DNA of 64,000 nucleotides from Pseudomonas shahriarae (GTDB lineage: Bacteria; Pseudomonadota; Gammaproteobacteria; Pseudomonadales; Pseudomonadaceae): contig NZ_CP077085.1 in NCBI RefSeq assembly GCF_014268455.2, positions 4,319,001-4,383,000 on the forward strand. The letters are read 5' to 3'. Below, in pieces: positions 52,575 through 61,497 of this stretch (within the stretch, counting starts at the first letter, position 1; the number at the start of each line of letters is the position of its first letter). Under the pieces are notes generated by a model, which was not told the origin of the DNA, did no database searches, and worked only from the letters and a program-made list of their open reading frames with translations. Made by a program: the position numbers and the translations under genes.

Positions 52575-53369
52575 TTAAATATAGATCGTGCCCCGCAGGT
52601 AGAGCGCCCCGTGGCCGCTGATAATGACTCGGTCGCTGTCCAGGACTTCGCAGTGCAACTGGCCCTTGCGTGCCCCACCTTGCTCGGCTCTCAGACTGCG
52701 CTTACCTAAGCGCTTGGCCCAGTATGGCGCTAGTGAGGTGTGGGCCGAGCCGGTGACCGGGTCTTCGTTCACCCCAACCCGAGGCCCGAACCAGCGAGAG
52801 ACAAAGTCGAAGTTACGACTCGGCGCGGTTACAGCGACACCCCGCACGTCGAACGCAGACAGAGCTACGAAATCGGGATTGAGGCCTGCAACGATGGCTT
52901 CATCCTCGACCACCACTAGGTAATCGTCTGTTCGATAAAGCGCATCGACCTGTTTCAGGCCCAAGGCTTGCAGCAGGCCTGGCGGGACAGCTACGGCTTC
53001 CGGCTGTTTGGCCGGGAAGTCCATGGCCAGGCGCCCGCCTTCGCGGCGCACTCGCAATTCACCGCTGCGGGTGGAAAAGCGCAGCATATCCCTGCTTTCC
53101 CCAAGCTGTTCAAATAGTACCCAGGCCGCCGCCAGGGTGGCGTGGCCGCAAAGGTCGACTTCCACCGTGGGGGTGAACCAGCGCAGCTCGAACACCTCAC
53201 CGTTGCGCACCAAATACGCGGTTTCGGACAAGTTGTTCTCTGCCGCGATCTGTTGCAGCGTCGCATCAGGCAGCCAGACCTCCAGCGGACAGACCGCCGC
53301 CGGGTTGCCGCCGAAAGTCTCAGAGGAAAAAGCGTCCACCTGGAAAATATCGAATTGCATTCTGGTCAT
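52575..53369 (-). CDS. PhzF-family isomerase/epimerase-like protein
   Basis: 264 residues; ATG 53369 overlaps the regulator stop (ATGA). Two diaminopimelate-epimerase-like halves; catalytic Glu49 in 'NNLSETAYLV', 'GGNPAAVCPLE' at the start and 'DPVTGSAHTSLAPYWAKRLGK' in the second half are PhzF signatures. No other phenazine gene is present, so it is one of the many PhzF homologues of unknown substrate. Co-transcribed with a YheO/DauR-type regulator, which suggests amino-acid-type (perhaps D-amino-acid) metabolism. Confidence 0.93.
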   Translation of the reverse strand: MTRMQFDIFQVDAFSSETFGGNPAAVCPLEVWLPDATLQQIAAENNLSETAYLVRNGEVFELRWFTPTVEVDLCGHATLAAAWVLFEQLGESRDMLRFSTRSGELRVRREGGRLAMDFPAKQPEAVAVPPGLLQALGLKQVDALYRTDDYLVVVEDEAIVAGLNPDFVALSAFDVRGVAVTAPSRNFDFVSRWFGPRVGVNEDPVTGSAHTSLAPYWAKRLGKRSLRAEQGGARKGQLHCEVLDSDRVIISGHGALYLRGTIYI

Positions 53370-54067
53370 TCCTGCCTGCCAACATTTTCTGTAGCCCGGA
53401 TCTGCTCCAGGTAGTTGTAGATGGTGTATCGGGTAACGCCGAGCGCGGCAGCGGCTTTCTCAATCCCGCCTTTGACAATGAATATCCCGCGATCTTGCAT
53501 CTGCCGCACCGCTTCAAGTTTTTGAAGTTTTTTCATCCGTACGGCACCGCCGGGACAAGCAACCTGTATGATTTCCGCCATCATCTGCTCCATATCTCTC
53601 GGCTCATCGCCACGTGACTCTGGAGCGCCTTCCAGGCCCAGAAGCCCTCCGAGCAAGGCGTGGGCAGCAGCAATACCGCTCAAGTCGGCATTGATGCAAA
53701 GACTGGCAAAAGGTTGCCCGCTGCTGTCGCGATACACCACAGTGGAACTGCGCAGCGGGCGACCGTCAGGCGCAACTGTAGGGTAATTCTCTACCAATAC
53801 AGGATCGGTGCCTGAGTGATCCTCCATCGCACGCCTGACGGCGATAAACCCCGCGTCCTGGCGCGGGCCTCCCAACAATGAACCGCCCTCCCTTCTTCCA
53901 GTAACATGACCATTGGCGATAGCAAGAATGGATCGCTCGGGGTTGGTCAGGTCATGCAACACAATTTCCGTATGAAGTCCTAGCGCATTACTGAGCATTT
54001 TGAGGGTGCTATGAAGCACGTCAAGAATCAGCTGTCGCTCGGCTGGTGAGGCTTCAGAGACCTTCAT
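53366..54067 (-). CDS. YheO/DauR-type regulator (PAS-like plus helix-turn-helix)
   Basis: 233 residues from ATG 54067 (GAAGG 5 bases upstream; the TTG at 54127 has no ribosome site). N-terminal YheO PAS-like domain ('LGLHTEIVLHDLTNPERSILAIANGHVTGR', 'PLRSSTVVYRDSSGQPFASLCINADL') and C-terminal helix-turn-helix ('GIEKAAAALGVTRYTIYNYLEQIR'). DauR represses D-arginine catabolism; by position this one controls itself and the phzF-like gene. A CAAC-TTTTT-GTTG motif lies just upstream and could be its operator. Confidence 0.87.
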   Translation of the reverse strand: MKVSEASPAERQLILDVLHSTLKMLSNALGLHTEIVLHDLTNPERSILAIANGHVTGRREGGSLLGGPRQDAGFIAVRRAMEDHSGTDPVLVENYPTVAPDGRPLRSSTVVYRDSSGQPFASLCINADLSGIAAAHALLGGLLGLEGAPESRGDEPRDMEQMMAEIIQVACPGGAVRMKKLQKLEAVRQMQDRGIFIVKGGIEKAAAALGVTRYTIYNYLEQIRATENVGRQE

Positions 54068-54368
54068 GGGTGCCTTCAAGTGATTATCGAAGGCGACGAA
54101 AATATCAACCACTCGTTGATCTATCAACTTTTTGTTGAATTATTGGCATTTCGGAATCGGTTCAGTGGCTTTCCTGATAGGCAGCTTTGGGCCCAGAGTG
54201 CTGCCGGTCACGAGCGCAAAACATCAGCCTTTTCGGTGATGGATTGGAACTGCTAATTCTGTAGGCTACGTATTCCTTGCCCTACAGTGCCGATCTGAAA
54301 GCTGCGTACCACTTGGGTACCAGCACTACTTCCAATCATTGACGCCCAGCCCCTCATGACTGGCGGCA

Positions 54369-55991
54369 ATCGGCCGATTCTGTTGAAAAAGTAGCTCCCC
54401 TGGCTGGCCTCCGGCAAAATCTCCGCATTGGCCAGCAGGGAAGCACGCAACATGATGGGACAGTTATCGAGTGGGCAGGAGCGACTGTTTTACTCGTTCA
54501 ACCTTGAAGATCACATCCCAGCCACTCACCTTCTACGCAACATTGATCGGTGTCTTGATCTGAGCGACCTGCGCCATTACCTCGCCGATTTCTATAGCCC
54601 GATTGGGCGTCCGTCGATTGATCCTGAACTGATGATCCGCATGCTGATCGTCGGCTACTGCTATGGCATCCGCTCCGAACGGCGGTTGTGCGAAGAGGCC
54701 CATTTGAACCTGGCGTATCGCTGGTTCTGCCGATTGAGCCTTGAAGATGAAGTCCCCAACCACTCGACCTTTTCCAAAAATCGACACGGCCGTTTTCGGG
54801 ACAGTGATCTGTTTCGCTGGTTGTTCAATGAAGTGCTGCGTCGCTGCATGGACGCTGGTCTGGTCAAGGGCGAAGGTTTTGCCGTGGACGCCAGCATTAT
54901 CAAAGCGGATGCGAGTCGGCAGCGCGGCGCACCGGGTGGTGAACCGGTCAACTGGAGCGATCCGGTTCTGAGGACCCGCGCCGTGCGTGAGTACCTTGAG
55001 GCACTTGATGAAGAGGCTTTGGCCGAAACGCTGCCGAAGCGCCTGTCGCTGACGGATCCTCAAGCCCGCTGGACCGCTGCTCCAGGAGGCCCAGCTTTCT
55101 ACGCTTACTCCACGAATTATCTGATCGATACAGAGCACGGCGTGATCATGGATGTGGAACCCACACCGGCTCATCGAACCGCAGAAGTCGAGAGCACCAA
55201 GACGATGATCGAACGGGTCGAAGCGCAGTTCGACATCAAGCCGGAGCGCCTCATTGGCGATACTGCTTACGGTACAGCGCCGATGCTGGCCTGGATGGTG
55301 GAGGAAAAAGACATCGAGCCGCATGTGCCGGTGTGGGACAAAACCGAGCGCAAGAACGACAGTTTTTCGAGCAACGATTTCCACTGGAATGAAGAGGCTG
55401 AGGAATACCGCTGCCCGGCCGGCAACCCATTGCGCAGCGAATGGCGAGCCTTCAAGAATGAGCGTTCACACGTCACCAAAGCCAACACCATTATCTTCCG
55501 ATCCCGGCAGACCGACTGCGCTACGTGTCCGATGAAAGCCAAGTGCTGCCCGAACACCGCGTTCCGCAAGATCGCTCGCAGCGTCCATGAAGCCGCTCGC
55601 GATGTGGCTCGGCGCATTGCAGCAACGCCGGCATATCAGCGCTCTCGCCACGAACGTAAAAAAGTCGAAATGTTGTTTGCCCACCTCAAGCGCATCCTGA
55701 AATTGGATCGCCTGAGACTACGTGGCATGAGTGGTGCGACGGATGAATTCACGCTGGCCGCTGCGGTGCAGAACCTGCGACGGCTGGCCAAATTTTCATC
55801 TCAAGGGCCACCAGTCACGGGATAGGTGCGCCTGCACCAAGCAAAAAACCTCAAATTAACCCAATAACAGAGCAGCAAAGGTCACCGAAGGGCCGAAAAA
55901 CCACTCAATGTGGTGAGTAGGTTCTCCGGTGGTGGTCGTGCCTGAGTTCAGGCGATCTGAAAATCCGACTTTTTCAACAGAATCGGCCGAT
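54369..55991 (+). mobile_element. Complete IS1182-family insertion sequence
   Basis: The transposase gene is flanked by inverted ends with GATTCTGTTGAAAAAGT on the left (from 54375) and ACTTTTTCAACAGAATC on the right (to about 55985). Both ends continue into ATCGGCCGAT, itself a perfect palindrome (54369-54378 and 55982-55991), so this may be a duplicated palindromic target or part of the ends. IS1182-type elements are known to favour palindromic targets. The transposase frame is intact, so it may still move. Confidence 0.9.
54452..55825 (+). CDS. IS1182-family transposase
   Basis: 457 residues from ATG 54452 ('MMGQLSSGQERLFYSFNLEDHIP', the usual family start; a TTG upstream is less likely). 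N-terminal DUF772-type domain ('GRPSIDPELMIRMLIVGYCYGIRSERRLCEE'), catalytic DDE residues probably in 'GFAVDASIIKADASR', 'LIGDTAYGTA' and 'RKKVEMLFAHLKRIL', and a Cys-rich insert ('TDCATCPMKAKCCP') that may bind zinc. No stops or shifts. Confidence 0.95.
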   Translation: MMGQLSSGQERLFYSFNLEDHIPATHLLRNIDRCLDLSDLRHYLADFYSPIGRPSIDPELMIRMLIVGYCYGIRSERRLCEEAHLNLAYRWFCRLSLEDEVPNHSTFSKNRHGRFRDSDLFRWLFNEVLRRCMDAGLVKGEGFAVDASIIKADASRQRGAPGGEPVNWSDPVLRTRAVREYLEALDEEALAETLPKRLSLTDPQARWTAAPGGPAFYAYSTNYLIDTEHGVIMDVEPTPAHRTAEVESTKTMIERVEAQFDIKPERLIGDTAYGTAPMLAWMVEEKDIEPHVPVWDKTERKNDSFSSNDFHWNEEAEEYRCPAGNPLRSEWRAFKNERSHVTKANTIIFRSRQTDCATCPMKAKCCPNTAFRKIARSVHEAARDVARRIAATPAYQRSRHERKKVEMLFAHLKRILKLDRLRLRGMSGATDEFTLAAAVQNLRRLAKFSSQGPPVTG

Positions 55992-56055
55992 AGCACACTC
56001 TCAAGTATCGACTATGCTTGGAGCGATTCAGCCCTGTACCTGAAGGATCTAAAAA

Positions 56056-56787
56056 ATGGGGTCCCTTGTCGTTGCTCACGCGATGAATGTGAAGCCGGAG
56101 TTAGAACCACTTTCTACTTTGCCGATGAGCATTGGTTGGTCATTACACCAGGATGAAAACGCCACGTCGTTCTACTTAGACACGTTCAAGGCTGGCGAAG
56201 AACGGAAATGGCCCTTTACGTCTATGCCACCCATCAAGGATGTACCGCTTGAGCTCCCTCAAGAATTGGCAGCGCTATCGCGGATATACAAAGTGCTTAA
56301 GGATGCTCAGCTAGCCGACTACTTCAAGAGAGCTTTCCTGAATGTGAATTTAGCGCTAAGCAAAAACCTTCAATTACACGTTTGCAGCTTTTGCACGGAT
56401 GACGACGGGCTGGATTTTGTATGCGTATCGTCGAATGGTGAACTGCAAAGGCTGCGTTGCGTTTGCGGTGATCTGGATATCACCTATGAGCTTGGGACGG
56501 TCATGATCCAGCCGCTTCTGATAGATGGCGTAGAAGGCACCGACGCAAGTAGTCTGCATGATCCAGAGAGCGGCATTCACGTCTTGAGTCGGAATATATC
56601 GCCTTCGTCGTTACTGCATGCGGTGGCTTCAGCAGAAACCACTCGTTTTCTACAAGCAGAAAGCCCCCCTCTGGGTCTAGGTAGATTCGATGGTATGGAC
56701 GTCGCACCGATAAAGATTGCAGGCTCTAAGATCGCCTCGCTGGAGCCTGAGGTGGTTGCTCAGAAGGCGTGGTGGAGGCGGTGGTAG
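56056..56787 (+). CDS. Orphan soluble protein of unknown function
   Basis: 243 residues with a good ribosome site (AAGGATC 7 bases before ATG). No signal peptide or membrane helix. It holds three Cys in 'LHVCSFCTDDDGLDFVCVSS' and a C-terminal 'EPEVVAQKAWWRRW'. I recognise no family; size, acidity and the orphan place beside an insertion sequence recall immunity proteins of polymorphic toxins, but nothing proves it. 56810-56840 includes the motif GGGGACAGATTTATTT, often seen near REP/IS200-like transposase loci in Pseudomonas. Confidence 0.65.
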   Translation: MGSLVVAHAMNVKPELEPLSTLPMSIGWSLHQDENATSFYLDTFKAGEERKWPFTSMPPIKDVPLELPQELAALSRIYKVLKDAQLADYFKRAFLNVNLALSKNLQLHVCSFCTDDDGLDFVCVSSNGELQRLRCVCGDLDITYELGTVMIQPLLIDGVEGTDASSLHDPESGIHVLSRNISPSSLLHAVASAETTRFLQAESPPLGLGRFDGMDVAPIKIAGSKIASLEPEVVAQKAWWRRW

Positions 56788-56918
56788 TTGTATCGACGAC
56801 TTCTGGAAAGGGGACAGATTTATTTAACACAACAATCCCTCCCAAAGAAGCTCCCCCATCCCCACCAACCCATTCCTGTTAAACTGCCTCCCCTTCGCAA
56901 AGCTCACCTCAGATCCTC

Positions 56919-57914
56919 ATGCCCCAGCACACAGCTCCACCACAAGCTTTCTCCCGTCGCTTCTCCGTCGCCCCGATGATGGACTGGACTGACCGTCATT
57001 GCAGATACTTCCTACGCCTGCTCTCCAAGCACGCCCTGCTCTACACCGAAATGGTCACCACCGGCGCCATTCTCCACGGCGACCATGAACGCTTCCTGCG
57101 TCACAATGAAGCCGAGCATCCTCTCGCCCTCCAACTGGGCGGCAGTGTTCCAGCCGACCTGGCCGCGTGCGCACGCATGGCTGAGGCCGCCGGTTACGAC
57201 GAGGTGAACCTGAACGTCGGCTGCCCCAGCGACCGGGTGCAGAATAATATGATCGGCGCGTGCCTGATGGGGCACCCTGCCCTGGTGGCGGATTGTGTCA
57301 AGGCGATGCGGGATGCGGTGTCGATTCCGGTGACGGTGAAGCATCGCATCGGGATCAATGGCCGGGACAGTTATGCCCAGTTGTGTGATTTCGTCGGGCA
57401 GGTGAAGGATGCCGGTTGCACCAGTTTTACCGTGCATGCGCGGATTGCGATTCTGGAGGGGTTGTCGCCCAAGGAGAATCGGGACATTCCGCCGCTGCGT
57501 TATGACGTGGCGGCGCAATTGAAGCGCGATTTTGCCGAGCTGGAGATTATTCTCAATGGCGGGATCAAGACGCTGGAGCAATGCGCAGAGCATCTGCAGG
57601 TGTTTGATGGGGTGATGCTCGGGCGTGAGGCTTATCACAATCCGTATTTGCTGGCAGAGGTGGATCAGCAGTTGTTTGGCAGTACGGCGCCGGTGATCAG
57701 TCGGGCCGAGGCGTTGGCGCAGTTGCGGCCGTATATCGCCGAGCACCTGGCCACCGGTGGCGCGATGCATCACATTACGCGGCACGTGTTGGGGTTGGGC
57801 ACCGGGTTTCCGGGGGCGCGCAGGTTTCGGCAGTTGTTGTCGGTGGATATTCACAAGGCCGCGGATCCGTTGGCGTTGTTGGATCAGGCCGGAGCGTTGC
57901 TGGAAGGCCGTTGA
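56919..57914 (+). CDS. dusA: tRNA-dihydrouridine(20/20a) synthase DusA
   Basis: 331 residues. FMN-dependent TIM barrel: 'FSVAPMMDWTDRHCRYF', 'LQLGGSVPADLA', catalytic Cys102 in 'NLNVGCPSDRVQNN', 'VKHRIGING' and 'ILNGGIKTLEQ', 'GVMLGREAYHNPYLLAEVD'. The 'MMDWTDRHCR' start and 'HARIAILEGLSPKENRDIPPL' are DusA-specific. It reduces U20/U20a in the tRNA D-loop. First gene of the conserved block to queF. Confidence 0.95.
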   Translation: MPQHTAPPQAFSRRFSVAPMMDWTDRHCRYFLRLLSKHALLYTEMVTTGAILHGDHERFLRHNEAEHPLALQLGGSVPADLAACARMAEAAGYDEVNLNVGCPSDRVQNNMIGACLMGHPALVADCVKAMRDAVSIPVTVKHRIGINGRDSYAQLCDFVGQVKDAGCTSFTVHARIAILEGLSPKENRDIPPLRYDVAAQLKRDFAELEIILNGGIKTLEQCAEHLQVFDGVMLGREAYHNPYLLAEVDQQLFGSTAPVISRAEALAQLRPYIAEHLATGGAMHHITRHVLGLGTGFPGARRFRQLLSVDIHKAADPLALLDQAGALLEGR

Positions 57915-57930
57915 CGGAGCGGCGACGGGT

Positions 57931-57962
57931 CCATCGCTATCGTGGGCAAGCTCGCTCCCACA
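57931..57962. repeat. Single REP element
   Basis: ATCGTGGGCAAGCTCGCTCC followed by CACA: one REP copy in the dusA-tal gap, without its inverse partner. Confidence 0.75.
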
Positions 57963-58143
57963 TTCTGATCGCGTTGCTGGTTGAACCTGATAGCGATTTT
58001 GCCCTCCTATCTAGCAGCACGGTCGGTCATTCAAACGACTGTTTTCAGGTTATTGCCCTCGCAAACGATCGAACGCGTTTGCGCCCTTGAGCGGCTATCG
58101 GCCCTCGGGTAATGTCATCAGACCCATAGGACAGAGCACGCCC

Positions 58144-59070
58144 ATGACTTCCAAACTGGAACAACTCAAGCAATTCACCACTGTAGTTGCCGACACTGGC
58201 GATTTTGAAGCTATCGCTCGCGTCAAGCCGCAGGATGCCACCACCAACCCTTCCCTTTTGCTCAAAGCCGCATCCATTCCGGCTTACGCCAAGCTGCTGG
58301 ACGCCTGCGTGCAGGATTGCAACGGCGATGTCGGCCTGGCCAGTGACCGCTTTGCGGTGGCTGTGGGCCAGGAGATCCTCAAGGTGGTGCCAGGGCGCAT
58401 CTCCACCGAGGTGGATGCGCGGCTGTCGTTCGACACGGACGCGGTACTCAAGCGTGCGCATCGCCTGATCGACCTGTACGAAAAGGCAGGTATCGGCCGC
58501 GACCGCGTGCTGATCAAGATCGCATCCACCTGGGAAGGTATTCGTGCCGCCGAGCAACTGGAGAAAGAAGGCATCCAGACCAACCTGACCCTGTTGTTCT
58601 CCTTCGCCCAGGCCGTAGCCTGCGCTGAAGCCGGGGTGTTCCTGATTTCGCCGTTTGTCGGTCGTATCTACGACTGGTACAAAAAGGCCAATGGCAACGA
58701 CTACACCGGTGCCGATGATCCTGGTGTGCAGTCGGTAACCCGCATCTACAACTACTACAAGGCCAATGACTACAAAACGGTGGTGATGGGCGCGAGCTTC
58801 CGCAACCTGAGCCAGATCGAAGAGTTGGCCGGTTGCGACCGCCTGACCATCAGCCCGGACTTGCTGGAGAAGCTGGCGGCCGACAATGGCAAGCTGGAGC
58901 GCAAATTGGCGCCAGGCCATGCCGGTGAACCCCGTGTGCATATGACAGAGGCGCAGTTCCGCTGGGAGTCCAACGAGGACGCGATGGCCACTGAGAAGCT
59001 GGCAGAGGGCATTCGTCAGTTTGCTCGGGACCAGGAGAAGCTGGAAGCGTTGTTGAGCGCCAAGCTGTAA
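58144..59070 (+). CDS. tal: Transaldolase
   Basis: 308 residues from ATG 58144 ('[21 protein letters not shown]', as in E. coli TalB). Schiff-base Lys125 in '[13 protein letters not shown]'; '[14 protein letters not shown]' and '[18 protein letters not shown]' are signatures. It moves a dihydroxyacetone unit between sugar phosphates in the pentose phosphate pathway. A strong terminator follows. Confidence 0.96.
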   Translation: MTSKLEQLKQFTTVVADTGDFEAIARVKPQDATTNPSLLLKAASIPAYAKLLDACVQDCNGDVGLASDRFAVAVGQEILKVVPGRISTEVDARLSFDTDAVLKRAHRLIDLYEKAGIGRDRVLIKIASTWEGIRAAEQLEKEGIQTNLTLLFSFAQAVACAEAGVFLISPFVGRIYDWYKKANGNDYTGADDPGVQSVTRIYNYYKANDYKTVVMGASFRNLSQIEELAGCDRLTISPDLLEKLAADNGKLERKLAPGHAGEPRVHMTEAQFRWESNEDAMATEKLAEGIRQFARDQEKLEALLSAKL

Positions 59071-59089
59071 AAAGCGAGGGCGGCAAAAA

Positions 59090-59121
59090 GGGCGGCATCC
59101 GTTGGGATGCCGCCCTTTTTT
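59090..59121 (+). terminator. Rho-independent terminator of tal
   Basis: Perfect stem GGGCGGCATCC / GGATGCCGCCC with loop GTTG, then TTTTTT. Confidence 0.92.
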
Positions 59122-59146
59122 GTAGCTGAATATGTGTTGGTTGGGC

Positions 59147-59177
59147 TGGCGCTATCGCAGGCTAGCCAGCTCCCACA
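59147..59177. repeat. Single REP-like element
   Basis: GGCGCTATCGCAGGCTAGCC then AGCTCCCACA: half of the REP family seen at 37277-37384, between the tal terminator and rssC. Confidence 0.65.
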
Positions 59178-59200
59178 TGTTGACCGTGCTCACAGCGAGG

Positions 59201-59683
59201 TCAGTGACGCTCCAGGGCGTTGACCAAGTCGTGAAACGCTTCGCGGTTGGACTCGTTCAGGCCCATCAGGATCTTGTGCGCCTCCAGCACCTTGAGCCGC
59301 ACCACTTCTTCGGACTGGTCCTGGGAAGGCAAGTCGGTCAGGCATTCCGGGCAGGGGATCGGGCGGTCAACGATGTTGAACACCTGGTCGAAACCCATCG
59401 ACTGCAAGAGCCGGGTGATGTCTTCGTGGGTGGTGACCACGGTCGGCAGCAGTCCGACCTTCTGCCGCGACAGAATGGACAACTTGGCCAACAGCCCAAG
59501 GGTGGTGCTATCGATGCTGCGGGTTTCGGTCAGATCGATCACGATCGCCGAGAAATTCAAGGCTGTGAAAATCCGCTCAATCGTTGCATCCAGCGCCGAA
59601 CACAGGGTCAGGCGCACTTCACCGACAAACTTCAGGACGAAGGTCCCATCTTGCTCGGCGAATTGGATTCTTCCGGTACTCAT
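59201..59683 (-). CDS. rssC: STAS-domain anti-sigma-factor antagonist RssC
   Basis: 160 residues from ATG 59683; its first base overlaps the rssB stop (TGATG). STAS fold with the phospho-acceptor motif 'SIDSTTLGLLAKL' (Ser59), then a C-terminal extension with 'CPEC' (possible metal site) and 'EAHKILMGLNESNREAFHDLVNALERH'. In Pseudomonas it lies with rssB next to tal, as here, and takes part in the RpoS-level switch through reversible phosphorylation by an RsbW-type kinase; the exact partner is not in this window. Confidence 0.92.
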   Translation of the reverse strand: MSTGRIQFAEQDGTFVLKFVGEVRLTLCSALDATIERIFTALNFSAIVIDLTETRSIDSTTLGLLAKLSILSRQKVGLLPTVVTTHEDITRLLQSMGFDQVFNIVDRPIPCPECLTDLPSQDQSEEVVRLKVLEAHKILMGLNESNREAFHDLVNALERH

Positions 59684-60864
59684 CAAAGATTCCTGCTCAA
59701 CACCAATAGGGCGATATCATCCGGCATCTCCCCTAGCGTGGCCAATCCAAAAACCTGCCGCAGGCCATCCAGGCTGCCGCCCGCCGACCTGACCCGTTGG
59801 GGCAAGGCGGCTTCTTTCTCTTTGAGTGTAGGCTCTGGAAGAAGGTCCAGGATGCCATCGGACATCAGCGTCAGGCTGAAGGCCGGTGGCAGCTCCAGGA
59901 CGTGGTCTTCATAGGTGGCTTCATTGAACAAGCCAACCGGCAGACCGCGCCCTTCCAGATAACGCACACTGTCTGGAGTGTATAAAACCGGCAATGGCAG
60001 GTGACCGCCAATGCTGTAGGTCAACAGACCGGTTTCTTCATCAATCACGCCGCCCACCATCGTCACGTGCTTGCCCAGCTTGCAGCTGATCAGGCCCCGG
60101 TTGATGTGGCCCAGCACTTGCGAGGGAGTGAACTCCGGCAAAGTGCCGTTGCGCTTGGATTCGAACAACAGCCGTGTGGTCATGAACTTCAACAACACGG
60201 TCACGAATGCAGAGGATGCGCCGTGCCCGGAGACATCGGCCAGGTAGAACGCGACCCGGCGCTCATCCACGCGGAAGTAGTCGACAAAATCCCCCGACAG
60301 GTACAGCGACGGGATGATCTGGTGGGCGAACTGGAACTCGTCGATGCTCCAGGGGCTCACCGGCAGCATGTTCATCTGCACCTGGCGACCGGCGTTCTGG
60401 TCTTCCTGGAGCAGGTTGAGGCTGGCTTCGAGTTCACGGTTGGCGGTTTCGAGCTTCTCGCGGTAGCGCTGGTTTTCCAGCAGCAGGCGGGCACGATCCA
60501 GCGCCCGGCGCACCGAGTGCTCCAGTACGGCCAGATCTTCCAGGGGCTTGATCAGGTAATCGGCAGCGCCCAGGCGCAAGGCTTCCACGGCGTCGTTCAT
60601 CACCCCGGCACCGGACACGACAATCACCGGCGTCTGCGGAGCAAGCTCGGTTACCTGGCGGATCAGCTCAAGGCCGCCCATCTGGGGCATACGCAGGTCG
60701 CAGATCACCAGGTCGGGCTGGTCGCGCTCGAACACCTGGAGACCCTGAAGACCATTGCCGGCCTGCAGGACGCTGAAGCCACTGTCTTCCAAATAGGCCG
60801 CGAGGCTCGCGCGCACTACTTCGTCGTCATCGATTATCAGCAGCGTGGCACTGGTTTTTTGCAT
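59683..60864 (-). CDS. rssB: Response regulator RssB with PP2C phosphatase domain
   Basis: 393 residues. Receiver domain with D12-D13 and phospho-acceptor D56 ('LVICDLRMP'), a coiled-coil linker about 130-165 ('RALDRARLLLENQRYREKLETANRELEASLNLLQ') and a C-terminal PP2C (SpoIIE-like) domain with 'LSGDFVDYF', 'FYLADVSGHG' and 'DGILDLL'. In the genus RssB controls RpoS stability or activity and the PP2C domain should act on RssC, encoded by the overlapping next gene. Confidence 0.94.
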   Translation of the reverse strand: MQKTSATLLIIDDDEVVRASLAAYLEDSGFSVLQAGNGLQGLQVFERDQPDLVICDLRMPQMGGLELIRQVTELAPQTPVIVVSGAGVMNDAVEALRLGAADYLIKPLEDLAVLEHSVRRALDRARLLLENQRYREKLETANRELEASLNLLQEDQNAGRQVQMNMLPVSPWSIDEFQFAHQIIPSLYLSGDFVDYFRVDERRVAFYLADVSGHGASSAFVTVLLKFMTTRLLFESKRNGTLPEFTPSQVLGHINRGLISCKLGKHVTMVGGVIDEETGLLTYSIGGHLPLPVLYTPDSVRYLEGRGLPVGLFNEATYEDHVLELPPAFSLTLMSDGILDLLPEPTLKEKEAALPQRVRSAGGSLDGLRQVFGLATLGEMPDDIALLVLSRNL

Positions 60865-61141
60865 GTGGGCAAACGGCGCCAGAATTAGGTTGGCGTAGGC
60901 AGTCAGGCAATGGCCCGGCTCGCACTACTGGATTCGCTTTCTAGCCTCTCTGTCCTACAAAACATGAGCTTTTGGCTCACGCACAAAGGTAAAGCAGAGG
61001 TGCCCTTCTAAGGCGCAGACGGTACTCCCATCCGCCAGGGGTTTCAAGCTCATGCCGATGGTCGCTGGACGTCTTTACATCGCAAATCACCGGGAGTTAT
61101 AAGAACAGGCAAAACCACAACGCAATGGAAGGATGAAAGCT

Positions 61142-61438
61142 ATGAGCGCAAATGAACGTGACTATGCAGAAAAGCGCGATTTCATCCGCATGCGTGTGGA
61201 TGCCGGCGTGTCGTTGATCCATGCCGGGCAAGAGATTGCCGGCGTCTGCCTGGACCTCTCCAGCTCTGGCATGCAGGTCCAGGCCCAGCACCCGTTCAAC
61301 GTGGGCGACCAACTGAAGGTGCGTATTGACTCAGAGCACGCTGCGCTTAAAGGCCTGGAGGCGGACACCGAGGTGGTCTGGGCCAGGAAAGAAGGTGACG
61401 ACCAACACCTGGGCCTGAAAATCCTCAAGATGTACTGA
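61142..61438 (+). CDS. PilZ-domain c-di-GMP-binding protein
   Basis: 98 residues from ATG 61142, chosen because GGAAGGA lies at normal distance from it but too near the ATG at 61133. Single PilZ domain with the two binding motifs R-x3-R ('KRDFIRMRV') and D-x-S-x2-G ('CLDLSSSGMQV'). It will bind c-di-GMP; the target is unknown. Its place upstream and divergent of rssB is conserved in Pseudomonas. A strong terminator follows. Confidence 0.93.
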   Translation: MSANERDYAEKRDFIRMRVDAGVSLIHAGQEIAGVCLDLSSSGMQVQAQHPFNVGDQLKVRIDSEHAALKGLEADTEVVWARKEGDDQHLGLKILKMY

Positions 61439-61451
61439 AATTAATGCACAC

Positions 61452-61481
61452 AAAAAAGGCGGCCTCGAAGGCCGCCTTTTT
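61452..61481. terminator. Bidirectional terminator between pilZ gene and mlaA
   Basis: GGCGGCCT / AGGCCGCC stem with a CGA loop, A run on the left and T run on the right; serves both convergent genes. Confidence 0.92.
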
Positions 61482-61497
61482 CATTCAAGGGTTAACC

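Noticed and set aside
52575..53369. Part of a phenazine cluster
   Set aside because: PhzF homologues are common outside phenazine pathways and no other phz gene lies here.
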